From Cynocephalus volans (Eukaryota; Chordata; Mammalia; Dermoptera; Cynocephalidae), in assembly GCF_027409185.1 (NCBI RefSeq), contig NC_084471.1:5982535-6046534 (forward strand): a DNA stretch of 64,000 nucleotides, given 5' to 3'. Shown piece by piece: positions 35,497 through 46,235 of this stretch. Made by a program: the position numbers and the translations under genes. Position 1 is the stretch's first letter, and every line of letters starts with the position of its first letter. The notes under the pieces were generated by a model. It had not been told where the DNA came from, did no database searches, and was given only the letters and a program-made list of their open reading frames with translations.

Positions 35497-35514
35497 ATGA
35501 GGCGGCAGCCACAG
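35497..35514 (+). CDS. PHF21B: Candidate alternative first coding exon of PHF21B (exon 1b)
   Basis: ATG AGG CGG CAG CCA CAG is followed immediately by gtaagc, a near-ideal splice donor. The phase is 0, so splicing to exon 2 (35651) would give MRRQPQ joined to NGDLKKQL in frame across a 136-nt intron. Upstream are GC boxes (about 35470-35484) and a TATA-like atatttat at about 35299-35306, so a separate start site inside intron 1 is possible. The ATG context is weak (C at -3, A at +4). It could be a chance ORF within the CpG island; it is a sequence-based proposal, not a recognised isoform. Confidence 0.35.
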
Positions 35515-35650
35515 GTAAGCGGCCGCCGCGCGTGCGGGACGCGGCCCGGGAAACTTGGGGCGAGCGGCGGCCGGCCTGGCCCGCGGGGTACCGGGCGCAC
35601 CTGCCACCCCCGGCCGGCCGGCCTGAGCCCGCTGCTCCGTGTTTCCGCAG

Positions 35651-35716
35651 AACGGCGACCTCAAGAAGCAGCTCCACGACAGGCAGCCGCGGATCGCCGC
35701 GCTCGGCGACAAACAA
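35651..35716 (+). CDS. PHF21B: PHF21B coding exon 2
   Basis: A pyrimidine-rich acceptor ending in ccgcag precedes 22 codons that begin NGDLKKQLHDRQ and end AALGDKQ, then a donor gtaagc at 35717. The exon is phase 0 at both ends and joins in frame to exon 1 across an 850-bp intron. It corresponds to the N-terminal helical segment that PHF21A and PHF21B share (motif xDLKKQLHxxQxxIxALxxKQ). As I recall human PHF21B, this copy differs at two positions: D in LHDRQ where human has E, and G in ALGDKQ where human has S. No following exon is visible to the end of the window, so intron 2 exceeds 28 kb here. The open frame that continues past the donor is CpG-island read-through, not coding. Confidence 0.93.
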
Positions 35717-36329
35717 GTAAGCGAGGGGGGGCCCGTCCTCCACCCGGGGAGGGCGCGGGGAGGGGTCTCCGGGCACTTCGGCGGCACCCGGAAAAGTGTC
35801 AGCCTGGGCGCCGCGCGCGCAGACTCCCGAGGGGTCCGTCCCCTGTGCTCGAAGTTACCCGCGCCCCCTCTCTGCAGAGAAAGAGCCGGGTCCTCGGAGG
35901 TGGGGGGCGAGGAGCGGAGCTGCTGTCACCGGCGGCCGCGGCCCGGCGTCCATTTTGAGTTGGTGGACATGTTTTTGGAACGTGGGACTTGCTCCCGGCT
36001 CGGGGTCCCCCGCCTGGCGCGGGCGCGGGGGCGGTCATTGGGGCGTGGACACCAAACTCCTGGGCAGCGATTTCTGGGTCCCCTTGCAGACCTTGTCTGC
36101 AGAACCGTTCCTCCGGGCTCCTCCTCCCCCCACTTCTCCAGCTTCACTTTTTATTCTTGGAACCTGACGCCAGCTCCCGGGGAACAAAAGAAAGGCGCCC
36201 CCAGGACCCCCAGATTCTGCCCCAACTTCGGTCTCCGGGCGTCGGGTGTAGCTGGGGGCCCCCAAGGAGCTCCCCGCCGTGGGGGGCGCGGCCGCCGACC
36301 CCCTCCCGGCTCCCACGGGGAAGGAAAAG

Positions 36330-36700
36330 TTGTCCATTGTGACTTAGTTGCGCTGAGCGCGGCGCTCGGCGTTTCAGCACCACGAACAGATGCCGCCGCC
36401 GGAGCTCGGCCGGCCGCGCGCCCCGCCCCTCCCCCTCCGCTGTCCCCTCCCCCTCCGCCGTCCCCTCCCCGCACAGCCTCTCCCGCCCCTTCCCCGCGCC
36501 GCCCGCCCGGAGCCGAGAACTTTGAGCGGCGCAGCCAATGGCGCGCCCGGGGCTCCGAGGCCGGCGGGGGCGGGGGCGCCCCTCCCCCCGCCCTTTCCCC
36601 CTCCCCCCGCCCTCTCCCCGTCCCCTCCCCCTCCCCGTCCCCGCCCCGCCGCGCCCCCGGCCATCGATCGCGCTTCCTTCGGAATGCCGCCGCCGGCGGC
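36330..36700 (+). promoter_or_regulatory. C-rich, CCAAT-containing block in early intron 2 (possible second promoter)
   Basis: Contains a CCAAT box at 36535-36539 (context gcagCCAATggcg, NF-Y type), dense cccctcccc KLF/SP-type runs at 36420-36470 and 36580-36640, and the RE1-like motif at 36373-36393. The C-runs put strong G-quadruplex potential on the - strand. The arrangement resembles a core promoter, but I find no first exon with a clear donor, so an enhancer or a promoter for a non-coding RNA is equally possible. Confidence 0.45.
36373..36393 (+). promoter_or_regulatory. RE1/NRSE-like REST site (moderate)
   Basis: The left half TTCAGCACCACG matches the REST consensus exactly; the right half keeps ACAG but ends ATGC where the consensus has CGCC. 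By eye 17 of 21 positions agree. It lies about 660 bp downstream of exon 2 in CpG-rich DNA. A weaker or half-site interaction is plausible. Confidence 0.5.
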
Positions 36701-37140
36701 ACCAAACTTGGACAGCTCCCGGCCCTCCACCTCCCCCTCGGCCCCCGCCTGGGTCGCCCGGTCCGTCGCCCCCTCCTCGGAAGAATTTTCGGTGTAGGGG
36801 GAGACACAGGGACGAGACGGGCGGGGGTGCCGGCGACCCCGGACGGGGAGAGCTCGGAGGCCGGGTGTTCATTTCGAGTCTTTAAAGTTGAAAAGTGGGG
36901 GTCGGGGGCTGCTGAAAGAAAGAAGGCCGCGCCGGCGGGTCCGCGCCTGGCCGGGGGCGCCCCGCGGGACCGGAGGGTTGGCACGAGCGCAGGAGCCCCC
37001 CTCGGTCGGTGCCGGCCCCCCAGCCCCCGCTGCGCGCCCCCGGCCGGGGGTGGAAGCTTCCATTCCCGCCGGAGGGGGGCGCGGCGCGCGGCCCCGCCGA
37101 GTCGGGGAGTTCGCGGGGGGAGGGGACCCGGGCCCCGCAT

Positions 37141-37570
37141 TACCATTTTGATTGCTTTGATGCCATTTTTGGAGGGGGAGGGGTTGGAAGACCCTTCTCC
37201 GCAGAGCACAAAGATGTTTAATCACTGTGCAGAATCAAATAGATACTTTCTTAAAAAAGAATACACCCCCAAATCTGGTACAGTGTGATAGGCGAGGGTC
37301 ACTAAGCCCTTTTTTCACCAGATTAAATGGCAAGTTGTGGACTGTGATGCTCGGAGTAGAAGATTTAAAAAGAGAAAATCCAATAACCCGGCAGCTTTGA
37401 TTGCAACAATGTCTCTTTATGTATTGCTCTACGTGGCAATAGTTGTACGGTGTGGAGCGGTTCTTCGGAGCTTAGGTTTGATCATCTCTTCTGCATTGTA
37501 GCAACTATTTCAAGGCTGTTTAAATTTTTATGATGATCATAAATGAGTAGCTATTTATTATGTCATGCCG
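37141..37570. promoter_or_regulatory. AT-rich candidate enhancer flanking the CpG island
   Basis: An abrupt shift to unique AT-rich DNA: attaccattttgattgctttg, gatgtttaatcactgtgcag and tgcaacaatgtctctttatg. The lack of repeat signatures next to a developmental promoter suggests constraint. Confidence 0.4.
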
Positions 37571-39814
37571 GAATTTAGATAAGACTGAAAGAAACATTTG
37601 AAGATCCTGTTTGCGGGTTGTACTGCGGCTTGGGGAAAGAGCTTTGCTATTCCAGGCTGCCTTTGCCTTTAAATTTGGGCTCGGGGAAGGATGGAAGGAA
37701 CGTTACCTCCATCTTTGCGTGTGTGTGAGTGTGCGTTTAAAAAGAAAGAAAGAAAACAACAAAAACTTTTGTTCTATGGGCTTTTAAAAATGTTTCTCTT
37801 TTAAATGACTAAAAATAACATCTGGTGAGCAGCCAGGGCTGGCCTGGGCGTCGGAGCTTGTGTTTGTAGCTGCAAGTGTGTTGTTTCTCCGTCTCCCTTT
37901 GTGGCATTTTATATAACAAGGGCTCATAAAAGAGGGAGGGGAGGGGGCTGAGGCCGTGGTTCAGCATGCTAATAAAGCCGCCTTGTCTCTCCCGAGCTCA
38001 GCGTTGAAATCTTGCAGAGGTCACCTCAGAAATGAGTTGGGTAGACTTAACATTTGCTCCTCTCTCTCTCCTTGGGAGAGTTCGGTGGTGATTGGCAGCT
38101 TGGCTGGGGAAAGGTCAATGAACAAGTGCCTGGAGGTGACTCTGGGCTGAACCAGAGTTTTGAAGAGGCTCTGCTTGGTCACCCCAGGACCTGCCCAGGA
38201 GGAGCTGAAATGTGGGAGTGGGGATGAAAATGGGAGTATGACAGAGTTTGTTTGTTTGTTTTATAACTCAACGTAAAAGTAAAGGTGGAATTCCTTCATA
38301 GTGTTGTTTGGGGAAAAACTCATACCATGTCCACCTCCGGAGATGGTTTTTGTGCTGCCCTTGCTTGGGATATCGGATATAACAGTCGAGTTTTAATTAG
38401 AAGTGCACACATGGATGATGAACTAGATAGTAAAATGAACGGATGATCCCGTTACAGACATCTGTTAGAAATACAACAGCACTGGAGTAATGTCTTCCAG
38501 GGCCCAGCCATCAATTTTCCATTCATGCCCTTGGCACTGGAATTGTTTCATTTATTTTAAGAAACATGGACAAGTGTTCAAAGATGTTTAAAGGACTCAT
38601 AGAAGTAGATAGCTCTTTGGTCAGAAGTAGGTGGGTATAAATTCTGTGTAAATCCCGTTTTTCTCCCACCATTGGGGGACTAGAGGATTAAGGACAAAAC
38701 TAGCTTCCATAGGATCTTGTTATTTGAAAACAAACTTTGTTTTTTTCCTTTTAAAAAAAAAAAGGCGTGGGGGAGTTGGTCAGAGCTGACATGTGACCCA
38801 GCCAAGACAGGCCAAGCTGCACTTGCACGCATGGCTTTACCTCTCTGCTGGGTTATGATCATGATGGAGGACTGACCCCTCTTCTTTAACGAGGTATGAT
38901 GTGTAAAGACTCCATTAGCTGCTCCAGTGGTTTTGCACCATGAATTTGCCACACATGCAGAGAGGCAGTAACATTTTAATCTAAATTGTCAAGCAACAAG
39001 CATTTCCATGTAAATAACAGACCCATCATAAATACTGGAGGTTTATTTCTCCCTTTGTTGGAGTTCTCAGCGCATGTAGATGCCGTGTGTGAGCTTGCGT
39101 CTGCAGACCTGAACTTCATGCAAGTTCACCTTTACCTTCTGTTTGAACTGCAGTTCACACTGGTATGGCCTTGCCGGAGAGACCCTGGAGGTGAACTTGG
39201 GGCCTGTGCACTGCCCAATCCGTCGATTTGATGGACTCTGGATTCCCAGGGGCTGTCCTCACGCGCAGCAATAAAAATATGTCTTCTTGAAAGGTGTTAT
39301 GCACGTGGTGCTCACTCAGGCGCTGAATCATTCCTTCACCATGATTCGCTGGCCACAGTGAACGCCAGAGGGACTCCTTCTTAGAAGTCGTCACCAAACG
39401 AAGCTGTGGGGTGGATTTATTCCAAAATCCCCCTCTTGTCCCCCTTGGATTGTTTACAGCCCTTTAGTAAAAGGGCACTCTGTTTTCCAAGCTCTCCTCC
39501 AGGAAGGTTAATTTTAATCTTCTGACTTAGAGTGCCGGTTCTTTTTCTTGAAACTGCGTTGTTACACGTTAAAGAGAAGATTAATGCTGACTCCAAAAGC
39601 TCCGCATTTCCTACTATGTGGGAAGGAGATGGGGTGGGGCATCGGGGCCCCAGTCCTGGCTCACCCACGGTTACCTGGGTGGCCTCACCCCCCTCACACA
39701 GCTGATGTCTCCCAGACCCACACTTGCCTAAGCCTGGAATCCTCCTCCCGCCTTCCTCCCCCCTGGGCCCATCAACCATTGTCTTTGACCCAAAAGATTT
39801 CAGTAGCCTTGTCA
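37571..39814 (+). other. Intron 2 unique DNA
   Basis: No exon or dated repeat recognised; short A-rich tracts at 37738-37770 and 38750-38764. Confidence 0.5.
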
Positions 39815-40618
39815 TGCATCCACTTTTTACAAAAAACAGCTTTATTGAGATATAATTGTCATGTACTATTCACCCATTTATAGTATGCCATTTAGTGGGG
39901 TCTTTTTGTATATTCATAGATTCATGCAATCAGCACCGCCATCCGTTGTGGAACATTTTCACCACCTCAAAAAGAAACCCTTTGGCTATCACTGCCTTCT
40001 CCCCGCCAGCCCTAAGCAGCCGCTAATCTGCTTTCTGTCTCTATCTGGACTTTCATGTGAGTGGAGTCATACAATATACGTATTTGTCCCTTGGTGTCTG
40101 CAGGGGACTGGTTCCAGGCCCTCCCAAAGATACCGAAATCTTCTGATGCTAAAGATATAAAATGGTATAGAATGGGGTAGTATTTGCACATAATCTATGT
40201 ACGTCCTCCTGTGTACTTTAAGTCATCTCTGAATTACTTGAACTAATACTGTGTAAGTAGTTATTATATCATATTGTTTAGGGAATAATGACAAGGAAAA
40301 AAAGTCTGTACGTGTTCAGTACAGACTCAGTTTTTTTTCCCCAATATTTTTGAGCTGCATTTGGTTGAATCCGTGGATGTGGAACCCACAGCCATGGAGA
40401 GCTGACTGTGTATCCTTTTGTTACTGGCGTCGTTCACTTGACGTAATGTTTCAAGGTTCATCCAAGTTACAGCGTGAAGCAGAACTTCACTTCCTCTTAC
40501 GTATAGCTGATGTCCCCTCGTGAGGATAGACCATGTTTTGTTTAACCGTCCATCCGGTGATGGACACTTGGGTTGTTTCCGCCTTTTGGCTGTTATGAAT
40601 AATGTGCTGCTGCTACTC
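39815..40618 (-). mobile_element. Old L1M-type LINE-1 3' fragment, split by a Tigger element
   Basis: agctttattgagatataattg, tatagtatgccatttag and the later ggatagaccatgttttgtt...ggtgatggacacttgggttg are reverse-strand old L1 3' sequences. They are interrupted at about 40080-40411 by a DNA transposon, so the L1 is the older of the two. Confidence 0.75.
40080..40411 (+). mobile_element. MER2-like Tigger (TcMar) DNA transposon
   Basis: Ends tgtcccttggtgtctgcagg and gtggaacccacagcc...gagctgactgt are diverged inverted termini of the MER2/Tigger type. The middle (gggaataatgacaaggaaaa, agtctgtacgtgttcagtac) matches the family. Nested in the old L1. Confidence 0.75.
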
Positions 40619-40639
40619 CTGCCCCTCCAGTACGCTTGT

Positions 40640-40930
40640 CACCAGAGTGTCTTAAAACTTGATGGAGATCACAGTGCTCCCTCGCTCATAACCTTCCAGT
40701 GGTTTCCCACTGCCCACCTGCCCGGCCTCTGCTCTGGGGACCTCACCTCTCCCCTGCACCTGGCAGCACAGCCTCCTGGGTTGCTCTCCAGAAGCTCCTC
40801 CGACACCTGGAGCATTCCCCTGCCTCGGGGGGTGGGGGAGCTCCTGGCATTGTCTGCCTTGATCTTTCTATGCCAGTGGTTAGTTCGTGTTTCTGCCGCC
40901 TGGGCCGGATGATAAGCTCCGCAAAGCGTG
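40640..40930 (+). mobile_element. L2 LINE fragment
   Basis: ataaccttccagtggtttccc, cctcggggggtgggggagctcc and atgataagctccgcaaag follow the sense L2 3' order. Confidence 0.5.
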
Positions 40931-41084
40931 TCTGCTTTCCTCCCCCTTGCCCAGATTCTCAGAGCAGTGATGGTGTGAGACTCAGCAGTGGCTGTGGTCT
41001 TGGGTGAGCCCCCGATCTGTAGGAGGCACACGATACACGGGAGTGTTTTAGAATCATGTGTTTGAGGTGAGTGGCCTCAGAAAT

Positions 41085-41490
41085 GAATGAGACTGGCTCT
41101 CTGCCCTTGCAAACTTAACCGTCATGTGAGGTGTGGGTAACAGTGTTCCAGGGACTTCTGGAACAGGGCTGTGAAATCGTGCTGTGGGAACACCTGCATC
41201 CTTTCTAGCCTGGAGCCTGAGGACGGCTTCCTGGAGGAGGATGCCTGGAGCTGTGTCCTCAGGGACTCCTGGGATGTGGACAGGCAGAGCTGATGGCCAA
41301 GTTCACTGAGGATAATGGCCTGGATAAGACCAGCAAGAGGGAGGTAGGGGTGCAGGTGAGTTTTCTGGCAGTAAAACAATGAGATTAAGGAGGAGAGAGT
41401 CAGCGGAGAAGGCGAGCTGGGCCAGAGCTGGACGGTGTCAAATGCGGAAGAAGGGCCTGGGGGTTGTGTGCTGTGTTCTGTGGGCTGTTG
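41085..41490 (-). mobile_element. L2 LINE fragment
   Basis: gagactggctctctgccc, ggcttcctggaggaggatg, atggcctggataagaccagc and gacggtgtcaaatgcggaag fit reversed L2. Confidence 0.5.
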
Positions 41491-43124
41491 CAGTGACCAA
41501 GGGCTTTCAGGGCTCTGGTCAGGAAGGGTGTGTGTTGGTTCAGAGGGCAGGTTAGAGGGCAGGAGAGTGGAGGAGGCCTGATCTCCCCTAGTGGGTGAGC
41601 TGCCTAGATCTTTGTTCACTCGCTTTGTCACCTGTGCAGGGAGGCTCTTGCAGGGACGATGCCTGTGTATGACACAGGGAGCAGGAGGCCAGGAGGCCAC
41701 TGGACCAAGAGCCCTGGGTGACCAGTACAAAACCAGGTTGTAAGGTAGGACTCTAGGGTGACCCTCATCCTGCCTGCACTCTGAGAGCAGCTTAGAGCTG
41801 GGAAATCAGTGGGGACATGTCTGGAACCCTCCAGAAGCTGATGCAGTGGGTAATTCTGCTCAGTTCATTTAAGAAAAAAGTGTGCATGTATGTGTGAATA
41901 CATATCAACACATTAATATTTATACATACATTACATTTTTATTTGTATTGATTTTATTTTGTTGACTGTGTAATATGTATAATGATAACTCATGAATACA
42001 TTTTTATTGATATATACTGATAAACATAATGTATATGAAGTCTGTGGAATATATATAAAATCAGTCAATAATTTGTTCAGCATTATGTTACCAAAATGAG
42101 AGGAAGAATTTGTTTTTCAAGTCAGGAAAATAATTACCCTTCTTCTGCTAAAGTAAAGTATTCCTAAGGAAAGCGATGATCAACATTCTGTTATTTCTGT
42201 TACATTCAGGAGATAAAGAAAAATTCTACTTTTAAAAGTAAAAATTCTACTTTTATTGTTTTTATTGTAGAGATAACACATGCTTGTTGGGAAAAATCTC
42301 AATACAGGTTTGAATATCGTGAGACTCAGTGCCCTTCTCTGTGCCCCAGCTGCCCTGCGGGCGAGAGCGGGCTCATTCTGAAGCATTGTGTGTCATGTGT
42401 TCTATAGACACAAACCTCCAGAATAGGGATAAACATACGGTCCCTAAACCCGCTTTTTACACTTGACATGGTGTTATGGACACATCTCTTGGGAACACCT
42501 CAGGCTAATTCCACACACGTTTAAGGAACTCGCGCCAGATATTGGGGATATGGAGGTGGATGTGGGTGACGTGATATTAGTAACAGTGGCGGCTCTTTAC
42601 ACTTTCAAAGTGCTTTCACTTGGTCTCTGCTCAGGGAATAGTTTCCTATATAGTTGGGGAGGCAGGTGTATCCACAGTTACCTATCCCTCAAGGACCATG
42701 TGGTATTTGCGTGAGACGTCTAGCCACCAAGCTCACCTGGCAGCAGGTGGGATGATGTGCTCTGATGGGGGACATGAGGATAGCTCCAAGGGGATGACAT
42801 TTGCGCTGGCAGAGAAGCATGGAGGCAGACTGCACGCACACTGCCCAGGCTGTCTGCAGCACTCTGTCTTCCACGAGTCCATTCCATCTTCTCCTGGATG
42901 GACATCTTTTTATTTGGTTGTCAGGATAATCCCGTGACTTGGATCCAGCTTGGCAGGCGAGTCTTCTCTGCTGGACAGATCAGAGAAGGGCAGCTTCCCA
43001 AGGTCAGACAGCTTGCGACTGCCAAGAATGGAATTGCCGATTCTGCCCCTAGCCTGGGGTGCCCTCTGTTGTAGCTCCTGCTTCATTTCCAGCTGGCCTC
43101 CTGCATGGGAGGGTACAACATGAT
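41491..43124 (+). other. Intron 2 DNA with an AT-rich core
   Basis: 41870-42080 is very AT-rich with many tatata/ttatt words. 42228-42262 holds two copies of aaattctactttta around the palindrome TACTTTTAAAAGTA. No gene seen. Confidence 0.5.
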
Positions 43125-43345
43125 GTAGCTAGAAGAGCAAAGGCCCCAAAGTCAGGACACTGGGGATCATGTTCCAGCCCTCTGCGTCTGGCTGACTAAC
43201 CACAGGCAAGTCCTCCTGCCTCTTTGAGCTGTTTCCTACCTGTGAAGTGGGAATAGTAACACAACCTTACCTCACGGGTTATTGAGATGAAATCAGATCA
43301 TGGATGTGAAAGTGCATCTAAACTACAGAGTGAAGGTGCATGTGA
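43125..43345 (+). repeat. MIR SINE
   Basis: gcaaaggccccaaagtcagg, actaaccacaggcaagtcc, cctgtgaagtgggaatagta and ttattgagatgaaatcag. Nearly complete. Confidence 0.8.
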
Positions 43346-43974
43346 GCATTGCTACTACCAGATGAGGGTTGATGTGACTACTGGATATGTCCCCATTTGG
43401 GGCGATCTTTTCACATGTGGGTGTCACATTTGTTGCCCCCTGGGAAAGGTTGATGGTGACTGTGCTGCTGGTGTCTTCAGCCAGTCTGATAGTTCACTTT
43501 GATATTGTAGCCTCTTAAAACACCTGCCATTGGAACTGTACAATTGATTTCAATTAACAGAATTTTTTTCAGTGAAATGACTCTGACAATAACTCTGTTA
43601 ATCCCTTGATGCCTTGTTAGAGCTGCTGGTGTGGTGATCAGCCCAGTGATATAGCAAGTTTTTCCTCCAATGCCTTTGTCTCTTCAGGAACCGAATCATG
43701 GGCCCACTGCCTTTCTCCTTTAGCTTGTGTGAGCTCAGAGAAACCGCGGCCGCCACCTGTTCCATCCACAGAAGCACTGTTGGTCCTGGGGGAGCGATGT
43801 TCCTTCTTTAACAGAGGAGGCTCTTGACCCAGGTCCGCTCTGGTCACACGTGGTAGTGGTGAGATGGGGTTAAGGAGGCCCCCTTGGGGTGTCTGCTGGC
43901 CCAGCCTCTGAGGCCCTTGCCCAGATTTCCCTTCCACGGTGCTGTTCGGAAGGCTTTTGACTTTTGTCTTTTAG

Positions 43975-44225
43975 AGGCATGGCATGAAGAGGTTTACAGC
44001 TCTGGCTTTAAACCTAGGCACACTGGCGTTCTCAACTGGGCTCCATCCTTTAATGGCTCTCCCATCTGGGGCAGGTTTCACCACTCTGGAGGCTCGGGTT
44101 GCATAATTGTAAAATGGGAATGATAGTGTGTTGCAAATCAGGTAGCAGAGAGCCTGGCGCGTGGACAGTGCTCAAGAAGTAACACCAAAGAGGCAGGAGG
44201 AGGATTAAATGAGACGGTGCGGTAA
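43975..44225 (+). repeat. MIR SINE
   Basis: acagctctggctttaaacc, ggttgcataattgtaaaatg, gggaatgatagtgtgttg and tggacagtgctcaagaag. Confidence 0.7.
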
Positions 44226-44559
44226 GCTCTGGGCCCACGGTGAGTCCTTGGTGCGCGGGACTTTGCTGTCTGCTGGTAGGACACTGAGTCGCAGCTTCCT
44301 GTTTGACACTGACAAGCGCAGGATCTCGAGTGCCTCTGGAGTGACGCCGGCACCCCCGTACCCCCACAGACCCTCCGAGGAGGTGCTGCCGATTTCTGTT
44401 TGTTCAGTGCAAGGCTGGAGCCCAGAGAGGTTGAGTGGCTTGTTGTGGCCGCCCCACTGGTGAGTGAAGAAGCTGGGTCCACTTCTGTGCCACTGGGCTC
44501 CCGGCTTCGTGTCTGAGCCCCTCTGCTGGTGCTGTGTGGGGAGAAATGACAGCACTTTA

Positions 44560-44760
44560 ACTTCATAAAGTATAAATTTTGTACTTTCACACTTCATATA
44601 TGTGAAAAGTTAGGTGAAGAATGTTACTCCAAGGCATACGGTGAGATAAAAATAAATGCAGTTTGTGGATTGGAGATGATTGCCAGCAAATTAGTAACTG
44701 GTCTGGCAATAATGAATGGGAATTTCACTTTGAAGGAGAAAGCCACAGAACTTTGTGGGT
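44560..44760. promoter_or_regulatory. AT-rich candidate enhancer in intron 2
   Basis: Unique sequence with ataaaaataaatgcagtttg, ccagcaaattagtaactgg and ggcaataatgaatggg; homeodomain and POU-like words. Candidate only. Confidence 0.3.
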
Positions 44761-46047
44761 GGTCAGGGTCTGTGTCCCCTGTTGGCATCATCGTGGGAGC
44801 CGGCTGTTGGCTTAGCACTGGGTTGGGGAATGTGTGGCAGGCCAGGTGCAGGAAGGAGAGCTCTGGTGGGCGCTGAGCCAACAGGAGTTGGGGAGGTGGA
44901 CTGACCCCCAGCACATTCTCCTCCCTGGGCTTGTGCAAAGAGCCCCTGGGGCTGCCACCTCCGCCCCCTGCTTCACGTCACTGCTCCCTTGGCCTGGGCC
45001 CCTCTCTGGCTTGGCTGCCGCTATTCTTTTTATTATTATTACAGATGTTATTATTTTATACTTTAAGTTGGAGGCATCTTCTCATTTTGAAATGGCCTCT
45101 GTTTTTGAAGGAACAAATGTGCTTCCTTAAGATTTTTTTGGCAGTTACTTATTGTTTGGTGGCAGCAGTTTCCAGCGTGTGGGAGAAATTGCTGATGCGG
45201 TTTCATTCTGGTTACAGCCTCTGACTGCCAATAGGGGGTGTCCCTTGTGGTCTCAGATGGGCTGGCTTTACGTATTTTTTTGGCTTGGCACATGTATCAG
45301 TCTTATTAAAATGCGACAAAAAGGAATCTGTCTGGGGGGATTCTTATTTTTTTTTGCCCAGGGTTGATTTGAACCCTTAGCCTGAAGATGGATGGGAGGG
45401 GCAGGCCTGCCTGGTCCTGGGGATAACGCTGCTGCTGAGGCGGGGACGTCCCAGGGACGAACGAGGATGGGTATCCCTTGTGCAGGGCTTGATTTCCAGT
45501 GTAGCAGGGCTGGTGAGTAGAGGGAGCTGTTGCCAATATTACTTTATTAACAATAGTACATGGAACGGAAGCTGGTGGGGCAGAGATGTTATTGCTGTGG
45601 AAGAGTAGTGGCTTTTTGTCAGGACAGAAACCTCTGAGTTGCTCTTTGTCTCCATCGACCAGTGTGTGCAGAACTGGGGTTGAGCCCTAGACTTGGGATT
45701 TGGTGGAAATTGAAGGCACACGGTCTCCAGACTTGGCTGATGTTTTATGGCTGAAAGCATAAGATGTGAGAACCAAGGGGGGCTTTGGAGGGCACCTTGG
45801 CTAAGCCACTCATCTCACACGTGGGAAACTAAGGCCCCAGCTGGGGGGTGGGGATAGGGATCGTGCCCAGGAACTAGAACTAGCCCCTGTGACTCCCGTC
45901 TTCCAGCTGCCAAACTGCCCATGCGAGAAGCCTGTCCTGTTTGTTTCAACTTGAGTTTTCTTGTGGAAGCTCGTGGCCACGGAGGGCAGCCAGTGTGAGA
46001 GGCCCACCAAGGAGGGACCCTAGCAGCATGGCACCCTAGTGGTCTTC
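44761..46047 (+). other. Intron 2 unique DNA
   Basis: Includes a small (TTA)n at 45026-45058 and a T-run at 45347. No gene or confident repeat. Confidence 0.5.
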
Positions 46048-46063
46048 AGAATGGTTGCTAGAC
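46048..46063. repeat. Target-site duplication of the truncated LINE-1 (left copy)
   Basis: agaatggttgctagac, repeated exactly at 46220-46235. On the nicked (-) strand the site reads ATTCT/GA. Confidence 0.93.
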
Positions 46064-46219
46064 AACCACAATTATTTGAAGTTGATACGACAAGCAAACA
46101 GAAAGGACATTGTTGGGGGGGAGGGGGGGGAGGGAGAAGGGAGGGAGGTTTTGGTGATGGGGAGCAATAATCAGCTACAATGTATATCGACAAAATAAAA
46201 TTAAAAAAAAAAAAAAAAA
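46064..46219 (+). mobile_element. 5'-truncated LINE-1 insertion (156 bp)
   Basis: Nearly identical to the 3'UTR of the full-length L1 in this window (from aaccacaattatttgaag through the G-run to cgacaaaataaaatt) and ends in about 17 A. It is flanked by perfect 16-bp direct repeats agaatggttgctagac at 46048-46063 and 46220-46235. The 5' junction shows 2 nt (ac) of microhomology with the L1 sequence, common in truncated copies. It lies in PHF21B intron 2, sense orientation. Confidence 0.95.
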
Positions 46220-46235
46220 AGAATGGTTGCTAGAC
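46220..46235. repeat. Target-site duplication of the truncated LINE-1 (right copy)
   Basis: Identical to 46048-46063; the first A is ambiguous with the poly(A) tail. Confidence 0.93.

Larger units (their letters stand above)
34020..37140. promoter_or_regulatory. CpG island spanning the PHF21B promoter, exons 1-2 and early intron 2
   Basis: About 3.1 kb of very GC-rich, CpG-dense DNA, unlike the flanks, ending sharply at the AT-rich block from 37,140. It produces long overlapping open frames on both strands (for example 549, 425 and 352 codons) that are composition artefacts. An unmethylated island of this size fits a developmental or neural regulator. Confidence 0.85.

Noticed and set aside
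36151..37209. 352-codon open frame on -
   Set aside because: Low-complexity Arg/Pro/Gly in GC-rich DNA; stop-poor by composition.
35639..37288. 549-codon open frame on + across exon 2 and the CpG island
   Set aside because: Only the exon 2 part is coding. The rest is Pro/Arg/Gly-rich read-through past a perfect donor, with equally long frames on the other strand.
45225..45245. CTCF-like word around ccaatagggggtg
   Set aside because: Two or three mismatches, including the invariant C of GGC; too weak.
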